DNA of 64,000 bases from Acinetobacter sp. TGL-Y2 (GTDB taxonomy: Bacteria > Pseudomonadota > Gammaproteobacteria > Pseudomonadales > Moraxellaceae): positions 372,001 to 436,000 of the forward strand of contig NZ_CP015110.1 in NCBI RefSeq assembly GCF_001612555.1. The letters run 5' to 3'. The notes below the pieces were generated by a model. That model was not told where the DNA came from. It ran no database searches and was given only the letters and a program-made list of their open reading frames with translations. Of the stretch, positions 36,741-47,030 are shown in pieces. A program made the position numbers and the translations under genes. The first letter of the stretch is position 1; the number at the start of each line of letters is the position of its first letter.

Positions 36741-37857
36741 GTGTTTCATACTCAATTGCATTGGCTCAATATCCTTAAACCCAATTTCAAAGTCTTGTCT
36801 TTAAAAGAAAGAATGCTCTGTGGTTTAGGGGCATTGCTGGGGCTTGCGCTTTCCTCCCTCATCAGTTGGTGGATCTTGGGCGATATCAACGCTTGGTATA
36901 TTGCCCCGATGGGCGCTTCCTCGGTTCTACTGTTTGCTGTACCTGCAAGTCCCTTATCTCAACCGTGGAATGTGGTGATAGGGAATACCATTGCGGCTTT
37001 CATTGGCGTGAGCTGTTATCTCTTTATTCCGCATTTAACCGTGGCGTTTAGTGTCGCGGTGGCATTGTCAATATTTCTCATGCTAAGCACCGATTCTTTA
37101 CACCCGCCGAGTGGCGCGGTGGCGATTACCGCAGTGTTGGGGGGGAGAGAGTGTTCATCAGTTGGGCTATCAATTTTTATTTGCGCCCGTACTCCTTAAT
37201 TCCATTTTACTGTTGATCGTTGCTATCGCGTTTAACCGTATCTTGGGTAAACAGTATCCCCAAGTCGCACAGCTCAATGAGAGAACAAAAGATCCCACCC
37301 CCACTCAAAAGGTGAGCATTCAACCGCAAGATATTCAAGATGTGCTCGAACAACAAACCGAACTCTTAGACATCAGTGAATATGATCTACAAAAACTGAT
37401 TTTGAAAGCACAAGAAAAAGCTCAAGCACGTATAACAACGCAGTTCATCTGCGCAGATATTATGAGTAAAGACGTCATGAGTCTGAATGAACAAGATGAT
37501 ATTTTGGTGGCTTTAGATAAATTTAAATCGATGAATTTAATGAGTTTGCCTGTCACCAATCAGCAAGAACAGTTGGTGGGCACCTTGGCGCTTTATGAAG
37601 TCATGGAATGGTTTAAGCGAGTTTCAGATCTGCGTACTCAGTGGCAACATCAAGTCAAACACATCATGGTACACCAAGTCGTCACGGTAAAGCCCGAACA
37701 ACCCATTCAAGACTTAATTCCCTATTTTGTTGAGCGCTCATTTAATTATATACCGGTGGTCGAGCAGCAAAAGTTGGTGGGCATGATTAGTCGCGCGGAT
37801 ATGATTGCCGCCTTGAATCAACAACTGATGCAGAGATCTCAAAGTGAGTTTAAATAA
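36741..37857 (+). pseudogene. HPP family membrane protein with CBS domains, frameshifted in a G-run
   Basis: The first frame (GTG 36741) encodes a four-helix HPP domain with PMGASSVLLFAVPASPL and TDSLHPPSGAVAITAVLGG. The second frame, to 37857, carries the last helix (APVLLNSILLLIVAIAF) and two CBS domains (CADIMSKDVMSLNEQD and VKHIMVHQVVTV). They join perfectly if one G is removed from a run of seven at 37139-37145. An intact protein would have about 372 residues. Homopolymer change can be a sequencing slip, phase variation or a true lesion. The HPP family is tied to nitrite transport in some organisms; here the substrate is unknown. Confidence 0.8.
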
Positions 37858-37893
37858 GAAAATGACCTTAAGTACGAAATGACGGGGAATCTA

Positions 37894-37935
37894 AAACAAA
37901 AAAAGCTACGACATCTTGGGGGGAGATGACGTAGC
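37894..37935 (-). terminator. Terminator after the PspC-domain gene
   Basis: GCTACG-ACATCT / AGATGA-CGTAGC stem with a G-rich loop. On the minus strand a TTTTTTTG tract follows. It also lies past the HPP-CBS gene. Confidence 0.85.
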
Positions 37936-37983
37936 AAAAATAAAGCAGAGCAGCGGATGGTTTAATCCTTAAGCTTGCCTTGG

Positions 37984-38235
37984 TTAATCCTGATTTAAAG
38001 TACGAATAGGCCCTGCATAAGGTGAGTGCGGATCAAGGCGTATATTCTTTTTTGGCATGACTAACCACAGCACCAAATAGACTAAAAGCCCTGGAAATGC
38101 AGCGCTCATCAGCGATATGATCACGAAAATAATGCGCAGTAAATTCGCATTCCAACCAAAACGTTCAGCAATACCACCCATTACTCCCGCAATCATGTTG
38201 TGGCGATTAGAGCGATATAAACCAACATTGGTCAT
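37984..38235 (-). CDS. PspC domain membrane protein
   Basis: An 83-aa single-domain PspC protein: GLYRSNRHNMIAGVMGGIAERFGW precedes a membrane hairpin (IIFVIISLMSAAF, GLLVYLVLWLVMP). In E. coli PspC senses envelope stress, but no pspA or pspF lies near. It ends with a short polar tail. A palindrome with 10-bp arms sits about 75 nt upstream and may be its operator. Confidence 0.88.
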   Translation of the reverse strand: MTNVGLYRSNRHNMIAGVMGGIAERFGWNANLLRIIFVIISLMSAAFPGLLVYLVLWLVMPKKNIRLDPHSPYAGPIRTLNQD

Positions 38236-38309
38236 TGAGGTCTCCTTAAAACCTAGAAATATGAATACATCATCAATAACTCATGAGATAACTCAAAATT
38301 ATTTCAATC

Positions 38310-38340
38310 AGATATCTTAGATATGCTCAATAAGATATCT
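38310..38340. promoter_or_regulatory. Operator-like palindrome upstream of the PspC gene
   Basis: Perfect 10-bp arms AGATATCTTA / TAAGATATCT, centre-to-centre 21 nt (two helical turns). It lies in the otherwise featureless 38236-38594 gap, about 75 nt before the pspC-like start. Spacing fits a dimeric regulator, but no regulator gene adjoins it. Confidence 0.4.
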
Positions 38341-38594
38341 CAGATGTATGAATATTTTATGGAGATGAAGGTTGGGTTTTTAAAGCCGCATTCCCCATTA
38401 AAATGTAAAATTCTGTAATTGAAAAATGATACGAAGTTCAGTGATCAGCTTAATTTTATTGATATTTTTTGCCATATGAATCGCGTATTGGAGGTTGTAA
38501 GGCCTGCTCATAATTGCGCTACAATCTCACTTATCGTTTGCAAATTTATTTCAAAAACTCTTCTTGTGCTTGATTCGATGACGTGTTGATACTT

Positions 38595-39204
38595 ATGAAA
38601 CGAATACTCTATGTCATTTGCTCCGTCAGTCTGTTCTTGGGCGCTTGTCATAATACAGATTCAATGGTGGACATCGAGTCAGCGCAAAGCTGGATCATGA
38701 TGATGCACAAGACACTACACTAGGTCCTGCACAGGATACTGGACATAAGCTGACTGATCTGGCGGGTAAGGCTACGATGCCCGTGCACATGGAGGAGCGC
38801 AAGACACCTTTGGCATTAAATAAAAATGCTATGCCTTACGTAGGTCGTTATCGGGTTGACATCAGTTGTTCAGATCCGTATGTAGGGTGCGAGCGCGGAA
38901 CTGCGAATTTCATTCTCAATTTATTGGCAGATGGAACGGCGCATCGAAGCATTGTATATATGGGCAAGATTATGTTTAATTCCTCACATCAATATCATCA
39001 AGATCGTTGATCTTATGATGAGATCAATCATCAAATCGTGGTGCAACGACAAAATGGCATTAAATTCTATTATGGGATTCAACCTGACCTGAATTTTAAA
39101 ATGGACTTAGAAAAAATTGCTCATGCTGATCCATTAAATCAAGCTTTTTACCTCAGCAAGAATATATCCTGAAGAAAAAGCTTAATCCAAATGAAAGCAA
39201 CTGA
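38595..39204 (+). pseudogene. Degraded lipoprotein gene with at least three lesions
   Basis: The start gives a signal peptide with lipobox LGAC. Near 38680 the frame shifts; the protein resumes in another frame (SAKLDHDDAQDTTLG) through SCSDPYVGCERGTANF to a TGA at 39008. The same frame continues past the TGA (SYDEINHQIVVQRQNG), where a TGG Trp codon would fit. A final shift near 39155 is needed to reach QEYILKKKLNPNESN and a stop at 39202-39204. With three separate changes this is a true pseudogene. The intact gene would encode a lipoprotein of about 200 aa of unknown function. Confidence 0.75.
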
Positions 39205-39338
39205 TGTTAAACAGCCTAAGCATCCATAACATAAGCAGCACAAGGGATTTGATATTATTCTCTGAATGAGCTTTTAAGTGCTCAATGCAGTACCTTAAAT
39301 TTAGTAGATTAAATGCTGGATCTTAAATGTGAGACAAT

Positions 39339-39371
39339 AAAAAACCCTATCAAAGAATGATAGGGTTTTTT
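39339..39371 (-). terminator. Terminator after the tRNA-Lys pair
   Basis: Perfect AAAACCCTATCA / TGATAGGGTTTT stem with a 5-nt loop. On the minus strand a T-run follows, 8 nt past the second tRNA. Confidence 0.9.
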
Positions 39372-39378
39372 AAGAATT

Positions 39379-39454
39379 TGGTGGGTCGTCCGCGATTCGA
39401 ACGCGGGACCAACGGATTAAAAGTCCGCTGCTCTACCAGCTGAGCTAACGACCC
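39379..39454 (-). tRNA. tRNA-Lys (anticodon TTT)
   Basis: 76 nt with encoded CCA. GGGTCGT acceptor, GTTCGAATC T-loop and anticodon loop CTTTTAA. Identical in sequence to the copy at 39477-39552, 22 nt away. Confidence 0.97.
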
Positions 39455-39476
39455 ATAGGGGTTTCAAAACAAAAGA

Positions 39477-39552
39477 TGGTGGGTCGTCCGCGATTCGAAC
39501 GCGGGACCAACGGATTAAAAGTCCGCTGCTCTACCAGCTGAGCTAACGACCC
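39477..39552 (-). tRNA. tRNA-Lys (anticodon TTT)
   Basis: 76 nt with encoded CCA, anticodon TTT. First in the two-tRNA transcript; a promoter lies 20 nt upstream and the shared terminator follows the second copy. Confidence 0.97.
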
Positions 39553-39572
39553 ATCTCGTTTTGATGTTGCGT

Positions 39573-39600
39573 ATTTTAGCAAGTTATCAGCAGAGCGCAA
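39573..39600 (-). promoter_or_regulatory. Promoter of the tRNA-Lys pair
   Basis: On the minus strand TTGCGC (39600-39595) and TAAAAT (39578-39573) with a 16-nt spacer. The bases after the -10 are ACGC, a GC-containing discriminator like those of stable-RNA promoters under stringent control. Confidence 0.6.
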
Positions 39601-39682
39601 GCGAAAATTATAAAACTTTGTTACGTTTGGCTAGAAATGACACGATTTACTATTTTATAGTCAAAAAACACTCAAATGGCGG

Positions 39683-41524
39683 TTAAAAACGATACTTATA
39701 CTGTTCGATATTCGCATAAATTTCATCATTTAACTCGCAATAGGCTTCTGTATCGGGCAATAAAATCAAAATTCGCTCCGAGGTTTTGCTTAAATCATAG
39801 CCTTGTTCTTTTAATTTACTCTTTTGATATTTAAATGTACCTGTGGTTTCGAGCGTTTCTTGTACACGCAAGAAAACAGGCACGGCATAAATGGGCAATT
39901 CTTTCTTAAAACGCTGCGCCATTTGGGCTAAATCTTGCTCATTTAGCGTCTCACCTTCTTTTAAAGTGATCGCGGCCATACCGGCACGACCATTGGTATC
40001 GGGTATCTCGACCCCATAGACTACAGCTTCGGTGATTTTTTCATAGTCACTACAGATATTTTCAACTTCTGTGGTCGATACATTTTCACCTTTCCAGCGG
40101 AAGGTATCGCCTAGGCGGTCTATAAACTGTGCATGACGACAACCAATATCACGCACCAAGTCACCTGTGATGAAATATGAATCTCCACGTGTAAAAACAT
40201 CTTTCATAATTGAAGATTTATTTTTTTCAGGGTCGGTGTAGCCATCAAAAGGTGAGCGGTTGGTGATTTTCCCTATCAGTAAACCGACTTCGCCTTTTTT
40301 AACTTTGATGCAGAAACCCTTTGGATCTCGAATCGGTTGTTCTTTTTCTTTGTCATATTGAACGATGGCATAGGGGATTGGAGAAAAGCCGACCGTATTG
40401 TCAAAGTTAAGAACATTGGAAAAACCGACATTACCTTCACTTGACGCATACAGCTCAAGAACTTCTTCGATGCCAAAGCGGTCTTTAAATTTATGCCAAA
40501 TATTAGGACGCATGCCATTCCCAATCATTTTGGTGACGCGGTGCTGGCGTTCTTGAGGGTTAGATGGGGCGTCCATGAGGTAACGACAGAGCTCACCAAC
40601 ATAGCCAATAGCTGAGGCATTGTACTTTTGCACATCGGACCAAAAAGCAGAGGTCGAATATTTACGTCTAACCGCTAAAGCTGCTGCACCCGCAATGACC
40701 CCACACCAGCACACCACCATACCCGTTGCATGATAAAGCGGCAATGTTACGTACATGACATCGTCTTTATTTAAATTGAGCACATGGCCGTAAGTGCCGT
40801 AAGCCAGCATCCAGCGGCTGTTGGAGAAGACCACCGCTTTGGGTAAGCCTGTTGTACCTGAGGTGTAAATATAAAATAAACCATCTGCCCCGGTTACCGT
40901 TTTGGTCTCATCTAGATTTTCACTTGAGAAAGCTTTGATGTCTTGAGCAAGATTTATATAACCAGAAGGAGCCTCGCCCACATTCTGACGGGTATTCTGA
41001 TCTGCAAACCAATAAAAGTGCTCATTTGATAGCTTTAAAGCCTCACGAATTTCATCCACCGCGCCGCGGCATTCTTCACCCACAATGACCGCAATCGGTT
41101 TGACTAGATTAATACTATGCGTCAGTACTTTTCCTGTTTGGGCTGTGTTGACTAGCGCACTGATCACACCAATTTTAGCCAAACCCAACACGGTAGCAAT
41201 CAGCTCAGCGCGATTTTCAATAATTACTGCAACGACATCGCCTTTTTTTGCGCCTTTGTCTAGATAAAGATGCGCAATTTGATTGGCCCATTGATTCAGT
41301 GCATGGTAGCTATAGCGCTGGTCTTCGAAAAGTAAGGCAATCCCAGTCGGATTACGCTTTAGCGCACGTTCAAAAGCCATTGCTAGGCCCGCAGGGCTAC
41401 TTGGGGTTCGGATATAAGCTTGTTTAAGTCCAACAGCGATATGTGGAAGTTTTTTTAAAAGGTTCGGTAAACGTGCTGCAACATCTGAAAGTCCAATCAG
41501 ATCGCTTTTCGGGTCTTGGCTCAT
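39683..41524 (-). CDS. Long-chain acyl-CoA synthetase (FadD6/SLC27-type)
   Basis: A 613-aa AMP-forming ligase that activates long or very-long-chain fatty acids to CoA esters. The P-loop YIYTSGTTGLPKAVVFS lies near residue 212; further motifs are LPLYHATGM, ELYASSEGN, and GDTFRWKGENVSTTEVE, the last typical of the SLC27/ACSVL branch rather than classic FadD. The C-terminal lysine motif TGTFKYQKSKL is present. A GAAGAGAT site precedes the ATG. It lies just upstream of the tRNA-Lys pair and has no obvious partner gene. Confidence 0.9.
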   Translation of the reverse strand: MSQDPKSDLIGLSDVAARLPNLLKKLPHIAVGLKQAYIRTPSSPAGLAMAFERALKRNPTGIALLFEDQRYSYHALNQWANQIAHLYLDKGAKKGDVVAVIIENRAELIATVLGLAKIGVISALVNTAQTGKVLTHSINLVKPIAVIVGEECRGAVDEIREALKLSNEHFYWFADQNTRQNVGEAPSGYINLAQDIKAFSSENLDETKTVTGADGLFYIYTSGTTGLPKAVVFSNSRWMLAYGTYGHVLNLNKDDVMYVTLPLYHATGMVVCWCGVIAGAAALAVRRKYSTSAFWSDVQKYNASAIGYVGELCRYLMDAPSNPQERQHRVTKMIGNGMRPNIWHKFKDRFGIEEVLELYASSEGNVGFSNVLNFDNTVGFSPIPYAIVQYDKEKEQPIRDPKGFCIKVKKGEVGLLIGKITNRSPFDGYTDPEKNKSSIMKDVFTRGDSYFITGDLVRDIGCRHAQFIDRLGDTFRWKGENVSTTEVENICSDYEKITEAVVYGVEIPDTNGRAGMAAITLKEGETLNEQDLAQMAQRFKKELPIYAVPVFLRVQETLETTGTFKYQKSKLKEQGYDLSKTSERILILLPDTEAYCELNDEIYANIEQYKYRF

Positions 41525-41670
41525 ATCTCTTCAATTTCCAGTTATTTTAATATCTAAATATGCTTTAACTTTACATTTCAATGTGTTTTTGCTGGCTTTT
41601 ATTTTGTAGCGCATGTTTTAACGATATTCAAGAGCTGCGCGAATCAAGATAAAACTTTATCGACCATAAC

Positions 41671-41702
41671 AAAAAAACCTAGCCATCGTAATGACTAGGT
41701 TT
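41671..41702 (-). terminator. Terminator after rne
   Basis: AAACCTAG / CTAGGTTT stem with a 12-nt loop. On the minus strand seven T residues follow. Confidence 0.88.
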
Positions 41703-41729
41703 ATCATAAATGAATGTACTTTGAGCAAA

Positions 41730-44700
41730 TTACTCAGCAGTCGGTGGTGTTACCTTTTTTGGAGGGCGACCACGTGGACGACGTGGACGAATCGGTTTGT
41801 CTTCCTCATCGGTGTCAGCATCATCTTTCGCTTCATCATGGGCTTCGCTTGCTGTCTCTGCTGGTTGCTCAGCTTTGATCTTAGGCTCTGAAGGTTTAAC
41901 CGCTGCTGTCTCAGTGCTTACAGACGCTTGAGGTTTGACTTTGCTCTGAGTCGCTTTTTCAGCTTTCTGAGCAGGCTTCGGTTGTTCTTGCTCAGCAATC
42001 GCTGGCTCAACCTTTACCGCTTCCACAGTTTCTGCAACAGGTGCTTCAGTTACAGGCTCTACAGGATTTTCACTAGGAGTAGACTCGACTTGAGCAACTT
42101 CTTCTAGGCGTGCTTGTTTGGCTTGTTCAGCAGCAAGTTTAGCAAGACGACGGCGCTCACGCGGATCATTGGCTACACGGGTGTCAGTCACTGGTTTAGG
42201 CGGAGTTAAATCCAACACTGGCGCTGGTTCAGCTTCAACTTCTGCATTTGAAACGACCGCATCACGTGTCACTGGTTTTTTCTCAGTGACAGAGTTAGTC
42301 GATGTCACTGCTAAGGTTGCTGCGTACTCGTCCGCAAATTTTTGCAAAGCACGGTTGAAGGTCGGGATTAAACCAAATTGTTCAATCAGAACTGAACAAT
42401 CTGTGCCGTAAACTTGGCGAATTAAACTTATCACCGTGTGCTGTGCCAAAGCAGGAACTTGGGAAGGGCTTACTTTGGGCGCAACCGGTTTCCCTTTAGA
42501 TGCATCCTTATGCTTATTGCGACGACGTTGACGTGGGTCATTTGCCGCGCGTTGCACAGGTTGTTGATCTTGAGTTACTTTTATCGCTTCAGCTTGTGGT
42601 GCTTCAACAGCTGTTGCTGTTTTTGCTTCAGCAGGAGTAGACACGATCACAGGTGCTGTTTCTACAGAGGTAGGTACAGCCACTTCAGCTGGAGTAACTA
42701 TGGTTTCTGGCTGTGTGCTGTTTAAAGCCACGATTTCGCTTTTCACTTCATCGATGTTGACCATTAGAGCGGTTTTCATCTCTGCATGACGAGGTACTTC
42801 CACCACATCCACTTTCACTTGCGGTGCTGCATTTACCACTGGCGTAGCAACTACGGCTTGTTCATTTAATGCGGCTGGATCACGGTGGCGATTTGGACGT
42901 TGTGGACGCTGTGCATTGCGCTCACGACGTGGAATCGCTTGTTGATCTTGCGGCTGAGCTACATCAAATTGTGCATCATTTTGATGTTGACGCTTTGGAT
43001 GACGTGGCTTTTGCTCACGTGGTTCCTGATGAACATCATTACGCGGTTCATGACGTGGGTCTTGACGCGGATCACGACGTTCTTGACGTGGATCTTGGCG
43101 CTGTTCACGTGTGTCAAGACGCTCTTGACGTTGCTCAGAGTGACGTGAGTCTTGACGCTGTTCCTGACGAGGATCATGGCGTTCTTGACGTTGATCTACA
43201 CGTTGATCATGACGCGGTACTTGAACCACTTCTTCAGTTACATGATGGTCGTGGTTCAGTTCGCGTTGTTCGCGTGGCTTGTTGTTGCGAGGTTTCTTAT
43301 TGTTGTTACGCTGTGGACGGTCTTCTTTTTCAAGTTGACGTTCAGTCGCTTCACGTGCCTCATGCTTAGTCGCAGAGGTGTGTGAAATGTACGCATTGGT
43401 TTCAACAGCAGGAGTAGCGACGGCAACAGGTGTAGCATGTGAGACTTGACCGAATTGACCACGGCTTACCGCACCACCATTGACCATTTGTTCAATCGCA
43501 GCGGCAGCATTATTTGCGGTGCGTGATTGATCGATGGTTGATGCTTGTTTTTGCACAAACAAATTTTCTAACCATGCACATGGACTAGTTGCAGGTGCAA
43601 TAGCTTGTGTTTGAGCAACAGGTGCAGGTGCTGCCACTGGACTGGTTTGTGCAGCAGGGGCATTTTTACGTTTGATATTTTTATCTTGTTGCGATGCAGC
43701 GGGCGCAGTTTGAACGATCGGTTCTTCTTGCAAATGCCAGTCAGAAGATTCGTACCCCAACTCTTTTTCACTTGAACGTGTCGCTTCAGTCCGTTCATAG
43801 CTAGTCGGTGCGAAACCTTCAGCATTATAAGTGATTTCATAATGCGGTGTTTCTAAGTGCGGGTGAGGCAAGATTGTCACACGGACATTCGAGGTTTGTT
43901 CAAGGTATACCAAGGTGTGGCGCTTTTCATTCAATAAGAAGGCTGCGATTTCAACAGGGACTTCCACTTGAACTTCACCTTGACGCTCACGCAGTGCAAT
44001 TTCTTCTACTTTACGCATGATCGAAAGTGAAAGTGAACGCAGGTCACGAACCATACCTGTGCCATGACAGCGTGGGCAGACATAACCTGTGGCTTCTTCA
44101 AGTGAAGGACGTAAGCGTTGACGACTCATTTCCATTAAGCCAAAGCGAGACAATTGACCGAATTGGATACGAGCACGGTCGCTTTGAGTAGACTCACGAA
44201 GTTTCGCTTCAACCATACGTTGGTTGCGTTCTTTGGTCATGTCGATAAAGTCGATCACGACTAAACCACCAATATCACGCAAACGAAGTTGACGAGCAAT
44301 TTCTTCAGCTGCTTCTAAGTTGGTGCTTAGCGCCGTATCTTCAACGTCATGGCCACGTGTTGATTTTGCAGAGTTAATATCAATCGATACCAAGGCTTCT
44401 GTTTGATCAATCACAATTGAACCGCCAGCAGGAAGTTTTACTTCACGCTCATAGGCTGTTTGAATTTGGCTTTCGATCGCAAAATGCGCGAATAAAGGCT
44501 CATTCAAAGTATAGGTTTTTAATTTATCTAACTGATTGGGCATGACCGCTTTTACGAAGTTATAGGCTTCGTTATACGCTTGCTCAGAGTCAATTAAGAT
44601 TTCGGCCACGTCATCACGGAGGTAGTCACGAATCGCACGTGTCACCACGCCTGCTTCTTGATGAACCAACATTGGCGATGGACCTGAAGTTGACGTGGTT

Positions 44701-45278
44701 TGAATACGTGCCCAAAGGTCTAACAAATGTTGTAAATCAAGTTGCAACTCTTCTTGTGAACGGCCAATACCCGCTGTACGAACGATCACGCTCATACCAC
44801 GAGGCACGTTGAGAGATGCCAACATTTCTTTCAATTCTTCACGAACTGCACCAGAAATTTGACGGCTAATACCACCACCTTTCGGATTGTTTGGCATCAA
44901 AACTAAATAACGACCTGCCAAAGAGATGAACGTAGACAAGGCAGCACCTTTATTGCCACGTTCTTCTTTTTCCACTTGAACAAGAAGTTCAGTGCCTTCA
45001 GTGATCAGTTCACGAATATTAGAGGTTTGACGAGGATCAGCTTTGTAATAGGAATTGGCAATTTCGCGCATCGACAAAAAACCTTGACGACCTGCACCAT
45101 ATTCTACAAAAACAGCTTCTAAAGAAGGCTCTACGCGAGTCACATGACCTTTATAGATGTTGGCTTTCTTTTGTTCACGTGTACGATTTTCTAAATCAAA
45201 ATCGTAAAGACGGTGACCAGTGATGAGTGCAACGCGAACTTCTTCGGCATGTGTTGCATTGATCAACATACGTTTCAT
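41730..45278 (-). CDS. rne: Ribonuclease E
   Basis: Essential endoribonuclease of mRNA decay and rRNA/tRNA processing, and scaffold of the degradosome. The N-terminal catalytic half has the S1 domain ([22 protein letters not shown]), the metal-binding acids in [10 protein letters not shown] and VVIDFIDM, and the zinc-link CPRCHGTG. The C-terminal ~650 residues are disordered: a long Arg/Gln/Asp/Pro repeat region, then Ala/Val/Glu/Pro-rich stretches, ending in a basic [12 protein letters not shown] tail. ATG 45278 ([18 protein letters not shown]) is the family start; 22 further upstream codons in frame are not coding. Three hairpins lie in the leader, the first overlapping the ribosome site. 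Confidence 0.95.
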   Translation of the reverse strand: MKRMLINATHAEEVRVALITGHRLYDFDLENRTREQKKANIYKGHVTRVEPSLEAVFVEYGAGRQGFLSMREIANSYYKADPRQTSNIRELITEGTELLVQVEKEERGNKGAALSTFISLAGRYLVLMPNNPKGGGISRQISGAVREELKEMLASLNVPRGMSVIVRTAGIGRSQEELQLDLQHLLDLWARIQTTSTSGPSPMLVHQEAGVVTRAIRDYLRDDVAEILIDSEQAYNEAYNFVKAVMPNQLDKLKTYTLNEPLFAHFAIESQIQTAYEREVKLPAGGSIVIDQTEALVSIDINSAKSTRGHDVEDTALSTNLEAAEEIARQLRLRDIGGLVVIDFIDMTKERNQRMVEAKLRESTQSDRARIQFGQLSRFGLMEMSRQRLRPSLEEATGYVCPRCHGTGMVRDLRSLSLSIMRKVEEIALRERQGEVQVEVPVEIAAFLLNEKRHTLVYLEQTSNVRVTILPHPHLETPHYEITYNAEGFAPTSYERTEATRSSEKELGYESSDWHLQEEPIVQTAPAASQQDKNIKRKNAPAAQTSPVAAPAPVAQTQAIAPATSPCAWLENLFVQKQASTIDQSRTANNAAAAIEQMVNGGAVSRGQFGQVSHATPVAVATPAVETNAYISHTSATKHEAREATERQLEKEDRPQRNNNKKPRNNKPREQRELNHDHHVTEEVVQVPRHDQRVDQRQERHDPRQEQRQDSRHSEQRQERLDTREQRQDPRQERRDPRQDPRHEPRNDVHQEPREQKPRHPKRQHQNDAQFDVAQPQDQQAIPRRERNAQRPQRPNRHRDPAALNEQAVVATPVVNAAPQVKVDVVEVPRHAEMKTALMVNIDEVKSEIVALNSTQPETIVTPAEVAVPTSVETAPVIVSTPAEAKTATAVEAPQAEAIKVTQDQQPVQRAANDPRQRRRNKHKDASKGKPVAPKVSPSQVPALAQHTVISLIRQVYGTDCSVLIEQFGLIPTFNRALQKFADEYAATLAVTSTNSVTEKKPVTRDAVVSNAEVEAEPAPVLDLTPPKPVTDTRVANDPRERRRLAKLAAEQAKQARLEEVAQVESTPSENPVEPVTEAPVAETVEAVKVEPAIAEQEQPKPAQKAEKATQSKVKPQASVSTETAAVKPSEPKIKAEQPAETASEAHDEAKDDADTDEEDKPIRPRRPRGRPPKKVTPPTAE

Positions 45279-45280
45279 GG

Positions 45281-45386
45281 GTGTAGCACCTAATAGTGAT
45301 ACACAGCAAAAATCGCTATTCACGTAGCGAACATCAACCCTCATGGATCAATTCTCAGACTTCGCATTAACCTCTCGAAGTCTGAG
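45281..45386 (-). promoter_or_regulatory. Structured rne leader with three hairpins
   Basis: Three consecutive inverted repeats: GTGTA-CAC / GTG-TACAC (45281-45304), TCGCTA / TAGCGA (45313-45330), and a perfect 11-bp CTCAGACTTCG / CGAAGTCTGAG (45354-45386). The first hairpin holds the AGGTG ribosome-site region just ahead of the start codon. In E. coli the rne leader has hairpins through which RNase E controls its own mRNA. The rest of 45387-46030 (between the divergent genes) holds only promoters that I cannot place exactly. Confidence 0.6.
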
Positions 45387-46030
45387 GTTTACCGGCCTTT
45401 TTTGGTGGGCTTCGGTTTTTGATTCACGTATTGATGATGGCAATACGGCTTTAATCGGTAAGCGATTAAAGACACCTGAATATTCACTGGCGGACAAACG
45501 GTGCATTGGATGTTGATTACTTTCACTGTCACGTAGCTTTAAGATCATCCCTTCTATTCGATAGAGCGTCTTGATACGGAATTATCATCGTATCGGTGCT
45601 TTATGTGCAGATCCAATGCATCAAACGCTGTAGCCTGAATATTAAATCAGGTTGCGACTATTCTGATGTGTATCAGTTTACGTTTAAAACCAACATGACG
45701 TTGGCGACATATTTTTTAAACAAACTGATTTATGTGCAAAAGCACAATTAAACGCAACAGTTTGTCTTTTTGCCGATATAATAAGCCATCGGCGTTGGCA
45801 TATTCTTTTGGGACCATTCCGAGATTATGCTAAACATCAAAAGTTAGTTTTTAATTTCAAAGTTTTTGAAATCTCTAAATTAATGTTCACTTACGGCGGT
45901 ATCCGTGCGCTGACTATAGCAAACCTTAGATCATCTGCCTATGGGCTATACAGTCATTTGTGATGAAAAGTATAGTCTAAGTGATCATTTTTTAATCAAA
46001 TTTAGTATTTTTTTAGGTCAACGTAACTGT

Positions 46031-46966
46031 ATGAATTCTACGCAAGAATGGCAAGACGTCACTTGGTTTGAAGTGGATGAGCACCAATTGGGGCAGCGCA
46101 TCGACAATTTTCTTTTTTCCCGCTTAAAAGGTGTGCCGAAAAGTCGTATCTATCGTTTAATTCGTGAAGGACAAGTTCGGGTCAATAAAAAACGAATTAA
46201 AGCGGAAACGAAGCTGAATATTGGTGACATGATTCGTGTTGCACCGATTCGTTTTGAACCTAAAGATGACACGCCTGTTCCTGTTTCCGATAAAGTTGCA
46301 CAAAGCCTGCTGAGCCGTGTGGTCTATGAAGATGAGGGCTTAATGGTGGTCAATAAGCCTTCAGGTATTGCTGTACATGGTGGCAGTGGTGTCGCGTACG
46401 GCTTAATTGAGGGTTTACGTGCTGCATCAGGTAAAAAATATCTTGAACTGATTCATCGTATTGACCGTGATACCTCAGGTTTAGTGATGATTTCGAAAAA
46501 ACGCAGCACATTGAAAACATTGCAAGATTTGTTACGTGAACACAAAATCCAAAAAACTTATGCAGCAGTGGTCAAAGGGCAAGTAATTTTAGATAAACAA
46601 CTGATCAATGCGCCTTTGCATCGCTATGAGCTTGCCAATGGCGAACGCCGTGTTTGTGTGTCTAAAGATGGGAAGGAATCTAAAACTCAATGGAATGTCG
46701 CTGAGCGTTTCCGTCATGCCACTTTGGTGTATGCATCTCCACTTTCTGGTCGTACCCATCAGATCCGTGTGCACGGCTTAAGTATTGGTCATCCTTTGGT
46801 GGGGGATGATAAATACGGTCACGAAACGGATTATAAAGGCCCGAAAGCACGTCGTTTATGCTTACATGCCCTGAGACTACAAATTCCAGGTTATCCAGTC
46901 ATTGAAGCACCGCTTCCGGAAGACATGCAAAATATTGTGGCTCAGCTTCGTGCTCAAACCATGTAA
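46031..46966 (+). CDS. rluC: 23S rRNA pseudouridine synthase RluC
   Basis: Makes pseudouridine at 955, 2504 and 2580 (E. coli numbering) of 23S rRNA. An N-terminal S4 domain (QRIDNFLFSRLKGVPKSRIYRLIREGQVRVN) precedes the catalytic HRIDRDTSGLVMI with its Asp, and the later GRTHQIRVHGLSIGHP. The frame opens at 45941, but the ATG at 46031 (MNSTQEWQDVTWFEVDE) fits the family and leaves room for the divergent promoters. It is divergent from rne, as in E. coli. A terminator follows. Confidence 0.93.
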   Translation: MNSTQEWQDVTWFEVDEHQLGQRIDNFLFSRLKGVPKSRIYRLIREGQVRVNKKRIKAETKLNIGDMIRVAPIRFEPKDDTPVPVSDKVAQSLLSRVVYEDEGLMVVNKPSGIAVHGGSGVAYGLIEGLRAASGKKYLELIHRIDRDTSGLVMISKKRSTLKTLQDLLREHKIQKTYAAVVKGQVILDKQLINAPLHRYELANGERRVCVSKDGKESKTQWNVAERFRHATLVYASPLSGRTHQIRVHGLSIGHPLVGDDKYGHETDYKGPKARRLCLHALRLQIPGYPVIEAPLPEDMQNIVAQLRAQTM

Positions 46967-46980
46967 GTTTTGCTGTTAAT

Positions 46981-47017
46981 AAAAAAGCGTGTATGAAAAG
47001 GTCATATGCGCTTTTTT
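46981..47017. terminator. Bidirectional terminator between rluC and the LysR gene
   Basis: AAAAAAGCG...TATGA / TCATA...CGCTTTTTT inverted repeat, with T-runs on both strands. Confidence 0.8.
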
Positions 47018-47030
47018 GGAAAAGTAATTT

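Noticed and set aside
39379..39552. tRNA genes as an integration site for a genomic island
   Set aside because: No integrase gene and no partial tRNA copy nearby; both tRNAs are whole and share one promoter and terminator.
42869..43369. 166-codon plus-strand frame rich in His, Asp and Val inside rne
   Set aside because: It is the antisense shadow of the Arg/Asp/Gln repeat region of RNase E; its composition follows from that.
45348..45548. 66-codon minus-strand frame upstream of rne with an RnpA-like start (HRLSASEYSGVFNR)
   Set aside because: The likeness ends after about 20 residues, no catalytic RnpA motif follows, and the frame overlaps the structured rne leader. Treated as chance.
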